A stretch of 64,000 nt of DNA from JAWKHR01 sp041394725 (lineage in GTDB: Bacteria; Acidobacteriota; Vicinamibacteria; Vicinamibacterales; SCN-69-37), in NCBI GenBank assembly GCA_041394725.1, contig JAWKHR010000033.1, positions 1 through 64,000 on the forward strand. The letters run 5' to 3'. Shown here one piece after another: positions 60,642-64,000 of this stretch. The translations under genes and the position numbers were made by a program. The notes under the pieces are model-generated. The model was not told where the DNA came from. It ran no database searches and saw only the letters and a program-made list of their open reading frames with translations. Position 1 is the stretch's first letter. Every line of letters starts with the position of its first letter.

Positions 60642-62282
60642 ATGAAACGACTGATTGCGTTCATCTTCCTTCTCGTGGCCATCGGGGGCGGCGCGTACTA
60701 CTACTTCGTCGCGCGCAAGCCCGAGGAGAAGCCGCAGATCCTGACGGCGACGGTCTCGCAGGGCGAGATCATCGAGTCCGTCCAGGCCACGGGCTCGCTC
60801 GATCCCGTGCGCCGGGTGGACGTCGGGTCGCAGGTCTCCGGCCAGGTCCAGGACATCTACGTCGACTACAACGACATCGTGACGCAGGGCATGCTGCTCG
60901 CGAAGATCGACCCGACCCTGCTCGAGACGCAGGTGCAGATCCAGGAGTCGAACGTCGCGCGCCAGGAAGGCGACATCGCCAACCAGGAAGTGCAGCTCGA
61001 GGACCTGCAGAAACAGCTGGAGCGGACGCAGGCGATGTTCGAGAAGGGCCTGCAGAACCAGCAGCAGCTCGAGCAGGCGCAGCTGGCCGTCAAGACACGG
61101 CAGGCGCAGATCGACGCGTCGCGCAAGCAGCTCGTGCAGACCAAGATCAACCTCGACCAGGCCCGGCTGAACGTGAGCTACACGGACATCAAGTCGCCGA
61201 TCGACGGCGTGGTCGTCGAGCGCAAGGTGGACCGCGGCCAGACGGTGCAGGCGAGCATGACCTCGCCGCAGTTCTTCGTGCTGGCCACCGACCTCCGGAC
61301 GCTGAAGCTCACGGCCGGCGTCGATGAGGCCGAGATCGGCCGCGTGCGGCCCGGGCAGGAAGTCATCTTCACCGTCGAGGCGTACCCGAACCAGGAATTC
61401 TCGGGCACGGTCAACTCGGTCCGTCTCAACGCGACGAACCAGAGCAACGTCATCACCTACCCGGTCTGGATCGACGTGAAGAACCCCGACCTCAAGCTGC
61501 GGCCGAGCATGACGGCGAGCGCGCGGATCGTGATCTCGCGCGCGCCGAACGTGACCCGCGTGCCGAACCAGGCGCTGCGGTTCCGGCCGAACTCGGAGAT
61601 GTACACCGCGCTCGGCCTGACGCCGCCGGCGCCCGGACAGGGTCGCGGCGGACGCGGCGCGAACGCGGCGAATCAGCAGGGCGGCCAGCAGGGCGCGAGC
61701 CGTCAGGGCGGCCAGGCGAACGCCGCGACGGGCGGCGGCACGGGGCGCGGTGACGAGAGCGCGCAGTCGGCGACGGGCCGGCAGGGCGGCAGCGGCCGTG
61801 CGAGCGGCCAGGGCTTCGGCGCCCAGGCGAGCGGCAACCTCGACCCCGAGGCGATGGCGCGGGTGCGCGAGCAGTTCGGCGGCCGCCAGGGTGGCCGCGG
61901 CGGCCGGCGCGGCCAGCAGCAGCCGTCGAACCTGACGGCGCCGCAGACGGCCCTGCGCGAGGGCAAGATCGACGACCTCTACGCGGTCCTGCAGAAGCAG
62001 ATCCGCCCGGGCCAGGTCTGGACCTGGAACGAGGAGACGAAGGAACTCAAGGCGATCAACGTCCGGCTCGGCATCGACGACGGCACGTTCAGCGAGCTCG
62101 TCTCGGGCGAGGTGACGCCCGGGATGCAGATCCTGACCGGCATCATCCTGCCCGCGTCGCGGACGTCGACGACGAGCCCGAACAACAACAACCTGTTCAA
62201 CCCGAACCAGCGCGGCGGCCCGGGCGGCTTCGGCGGCGGGGGCCGGGGCGGTGGTGGGGGCGGCGGCGGCCGTGGCCGGTAG
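60642..62282 (+). CDS. MacA-like periplasmic adaptor with low-complexity insert
   Basis: A 546-residue HlyD-family adaptor. After an anchor helix (LIAFIFLLVAIGGGAYYYFVA) come lipoyl and hairpin segments (SLDPVRRVDVGSQVSGQVQDIYVDYNDIV, EGDIANQEVQLEDLQKQLERTQAMFEKGLQNQQQLEQAQ). The SPIDGVVVERKVDRGQTV lipoyl half and the barrel (GRVRPGQEVIFTVEAYPNQEFSGTVNSVRLNA) follow. Residues of about 327-428 are a Gly/Gln/Arg/Ala-rich insertion absent from MacA. The membrane-proximal domain then resumes (VWTWNEETKELKAINVRLGIDDG). The end is Gly/Arg-rich. It should partner the MacB-type ATPase and permease that follow. Confidence 0.9.
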   Translation: MKRLIAFIFLLVAIGGGAYYYFVARKPEEKPQILTATVSQGEIIESVQATGSLDPVRRVDVGSQVSGQVQDIYVDYNDIVTQGMLLAKIDPTLLETQVQIQESNVARQEGDIANQEVQLEDLQKQLERTQAMFEKGLQNQQQLEQAQLAVKTRQAQIDASRKQLVQTKINLDQARLNVSYTDIKSPIDGVVVERKVDRGQTVQASMTSPQFFVLATDLRTLKLTAGVDEAEIGRVRPGQEVIFTVEAYPNQEFSGTVNSVRLNATNQSNVITYPVWIDVKNPDLKLRPSMTASARIVISRAPNVTRVPNQALRFRPNSEMYTALGLTPPAPGQGRGGRGANAANQQGGQQGASRQGGQANAATGGGTGRGDESAQSATGRQGGSGRASGQGFGAQASGNLDPEAMARVREQFGGRQGGRGGRRGQQQPSNLTAPQTALREGKIDDLYAVLQKQIRPGQVWTWNEETKELKAINVRLGIDDGTFSELVSGEVTPGMQILTGIILPASRTSTTSPNNNNLFNPNQRGGPGGFGGGGRGGGGGGGGRGR

Positions 62283-62317
62283 TCGCGGGACCATCACGAT
62301 ACCGGGAGTCTGAACCG

Positions 62318-63112
62318 ATGCCAGTCATCTCCGTCCGGGACCTCACGAAGGTCTACAAGATGGGCGACCATGAAGTGCGGGCGCTCCGTGGGGTCTCGCT
62401 CGACATCGAGACGGGCGAGTTCGTCGCGGTGACCGGGCCGTCCGGCTCCGGCAAGTCGACGTTCATGCATATCGCCGGTTGTCTCGACCGTCCGACGAGC
62501 GGCGAGTACATCCTCGACGGCCGCGACGTGTCGAAGCTGTCGAAGGACGACCTCGCCCGCGTGCGCAACCAGAAGATCGGGTTCGTGTTCCAGGGCTTCA
62601 ACCTGCTCTCGCGGACCTCGGCGCTCGACAACGTGGAACTGCCGCTGCTCTACAACTCGAAGAACGGGCTGAAGGCGTCCCAGCGCCACAAGCGGGCGCT
62701 GGAAGTGCTCGACGCGGTCGGGCTGGGCCAGCGGTACCACCACATGCCCAACCAGCTCTCCGGCGGCCAGCAGCAGCGCGTCGCGATCGCGCGCGCGCTC
62801 ATCAACGAACCGGCCATCCTCCTCGCGGACGAGCCCACGGGCAACCTCGATACGCGGACCAGCATCGAGGTCATGGGCATCTTCCAGCGGCTGAACAAGG
62901 AGCGCGGCATCACCGTGCTGCTGATCACCCACGAGATGGACATCGCCGAGTACGGCACGCGGCTGATCCGTTTCCGTGACGGCCGCGTCGTCGCGGACCA
63001 GGCGGTGAAGCACCGTCGCAACGCGGCCGACGAGCTGGCGGCGCTGCCGCCGCCCGAGCCCGACCAGATCGAGCACAAGGAAGAAGACGCCGCCGCACCG
63101 GCGCACCAGTAG
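62318..63112 (+). CDS. MacB/LolD-type ABC transporter ATPase
   Basis: A 264-residue ABC ATPase with Walker A TGPSGSGKSTFMHI, the Q-loop FVFQGFNLLSRTSALDNVELPLLY, signature LSGGQQQRVAIARAL, Walker B ILLADEPTGNLD, and the H-loop LLITHEMDIAEYG. The short extension after about 225 is Ala/Asp/Glu-rich. This is the subfamily that pairs with FtsX-fold permeases for macrolide or lipoprotein export. A permease gene follows after six bases. In MacB proper both parts are fused; here they are split. Confidence 0.95.
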   Translation: MPVISVRDLTKVYKMGDHEVRALRGVSLDIETGEFVAVTGPSGSGKSTFMHIAGCLDRPTSGEYILDGRDVSKLSKDDLARVRNQKIGFVFQGFNLLSRTSALDNVELPLLYNSKNGLKASQRHKRALEVLDAVGLGQRYHHMPNQLSGGQQQRVAIARALINEPAILLADEPTGNLDTRTSIEVMGIFQRLNKERGITVLLITHEMDIAEYGTRLIRFRDGRVVADQAVKHRRNAADELAALPPPEPDQIEHKEEDAAAPAHQ

Positions 63113-63118
63113 GCCCCC

Positions 63119-64000
63119 ATGTCGCTCCTCATGACGTTTCGCATTGCCTTCAAGGCGCTCGCGCGCAACAAGATGCGCACGGCGCTCACGATGCTGGGCA
63201 TGATCATCGGCGTCGGCGCGGTCATCGCGATGGTCGGCCTCGGAACCGGCGCCCAGCAGGTGATCGAGGACCAGGTCAAGTCGGCCGGCACGAACCTGAT
63301 CACCGTGATGGCCGGGAGCGTCAACGCCTCGGGCGTGCGCACCGGCTTCGGCAACTCGAGCAAGCTCGTGCCCGAGGACGCGGAGGCGCTGCGCGAGTTG
63401 CCGCTCGTCGAGTTCGTCTCGGAGTCGGCGAGCACCCGAAGCCAGATCATCTACGGCGCGATGAACTGGAACACGAACATCGAGGGCGTCAACATCGACC
63501 TTCCGATGATCCGGTCGTGGCCCATGCGCTACGGCACGTTCTTCAGCTCCGACGACGTGCGGGTCGCCGCCAAGGTGTGCGTGCTCGGCGCCAACGTGGC
63601 CGACAACCTGTTCGGCGAGGGCGTGGACCCGACCGGCGAGACGGTCCGCGTCCGCAACCAGCTCTTCAAGGTGCTGGGCGTGATGACGCCCAAGGGCGCC
63701 GGGTCGGGCGGATCGAACCAGGACGACCGGGTGTTCGCCCCCTACACGACGGTGATGAAGAAGCTGTCGGGTCAGCAGAACCTGAACCAGATCCTGGTCT
63801 CGGCCTACTCGGCCGACTCGCTCGACCAGACGGCCGCGGCGATTTCCGAGGTGCTGCGCATCCAGCACAACATCCCGCCCGGCGGCGACGACGACTTCAC
63901 CGTTCAGACGCTGGACGACATGGTCGCGCTGCGCACGCAGACGGCCAACACGATGACGAACCTCCTGGCCGGCATCGCCGGCGTCTCGCTCGTCGTCGGC
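63119..64000 (+). CDS. MacB-type ABC permease, 3' end outside window
   Basis: The first 294 codons of a permease highly similar to the one at 3901: both start MSLLMTF.IAFKAL.RNKMRTALTMLGMIIGV, and they share DPTGE..R.RNQ.F.V.GVM.PKGA and FAPYTTVMK blocks. The MacB_PCD domain is complete and the FtsX domain is entered (TNLLAGIAGVSLVVG) when the window ends. Unlike the first copy, this one has its ATPase and adaptor upstream, so it is the permease of a tripartite MacAB-TolC-like exporter. Confidence 0.93.
   Translation, partial: MSLLMTFRIAFKALARNKMRTALTMLGMIIGVGAVIAMVGLGTGAQQVIEDQVKSAGTNLITVMAGSVNASGVRTGFGNSSKLVPEDAEALRELPLVEFVSESASTRSQIIYGAMNWNTNIEGVNIDLPMIRSWPMRYGTFFSSDDVRVAAKVCVLGANVADNLFGEGVDPTGETVRVRNQLFKVLGVMTPKGAGSGGSNQDDRVFAPYTTVMKKLSGQQNLNQILVSAYSADSLDQTAAAISEVLRIQHNIPPGGDDDFTVQTLDDMVALRTQTANTMTNLLAGIAGVSLVVG

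Overview
The window is a very GC-rich bacterial chromosome segment. It is densely packed, with mostly 1-14 bp overlaps (ATGA, GTGA or TGATG) between co-directional genes and no gene-free gap longer than about 260 bp. I recognise no rRNA, tRNA, CRISPR array, insertion sequence or prophage. LolA, TolC, TonB and a secretin imply a Gram-negative-type envelope. HrcA/CIRCE-type groESL control, an NtrY/NtrX-like pair, a Mpl-centred peptidoglycan salvage operon and frequent ECF sigma factors would fit Acidobacteriota (perhaps Vicinamibacteria), but that assignment is inference from gene content, not a search result.

Layout. 0-5.1 kb: end of a UspE-like gene plus a small partner, an FmdB zinc-ribbon protein, then LolA, a TPR-fused lipoprotein secretin and a MacB-type permease without an ATPase. 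5.2-10.8 kb (minus): nagZ-ldcA-mpl-murB-murA, a coherent peptidoglycan recycling and precursor operon, divergent from a GHMP kinase gene across 23 bp holding a symmetrical -10 element. 12.1-18.2 kb (minus): the translation/secretion operon ffh-rpsP-khpA-rimM-trmD-rplS-rnhB, extended by a small membrane protein, thiE and rodZ. 18.3-27.2 kb (minus): a TPR protein, an RDD protein, pgpA and cinA, then gpsA-ftsY-ribD-ribE-ribBA. 27.4-34 kb: ftcD on plus, and on minus an LPG-synthase-like membrane protein, nrdR, a DUF4390-like protein and an NtrY/NtrX-like two-component pair. 34-42 kb: a DUF4097-like protein, purC, a mini Fis protein, groES-groEL under a CIRCE operator, a TonB-like protein, tatA and selB.

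42-50 kb contains rnr, an ECF sigma gene with its partner, gatB and pckA. Four of these five are riddled with small indels although each is essentially full length. Because unrelated housekeeping genes are broken together, consensus sequence error is the likeliest cause. The same signature returns at 54.9-56.3 kb, in tolC and the start of the adaptor gene.

50.2-64 kb: a SpoIID-domain lipoprotein, an ECF sigma factor with a zinc-type anti-sigma factor, a long-form IspH, a Spy/CpxP-like periplasmic protein, and an export operon (tolC, RND adaptor, RND pump, MacA-like adaptor, MacB-type ATPase and permease, the last cut by the window edge). A bipartite ECF-promoter-like motif shared by the sigma gene and the Spy-like gene suggests an envelope-stress regulon feeding the pumps. 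I found no clearly unprecedented system. The points most worth following are the symmetrical and leaderless promoters, the self-sufficient Mpl salvage operon with a fosfomycin-insensitive-type MurA, the compensated CIRCE variant, the repeat-expanded secretin tail and the predicted ECF regulon.
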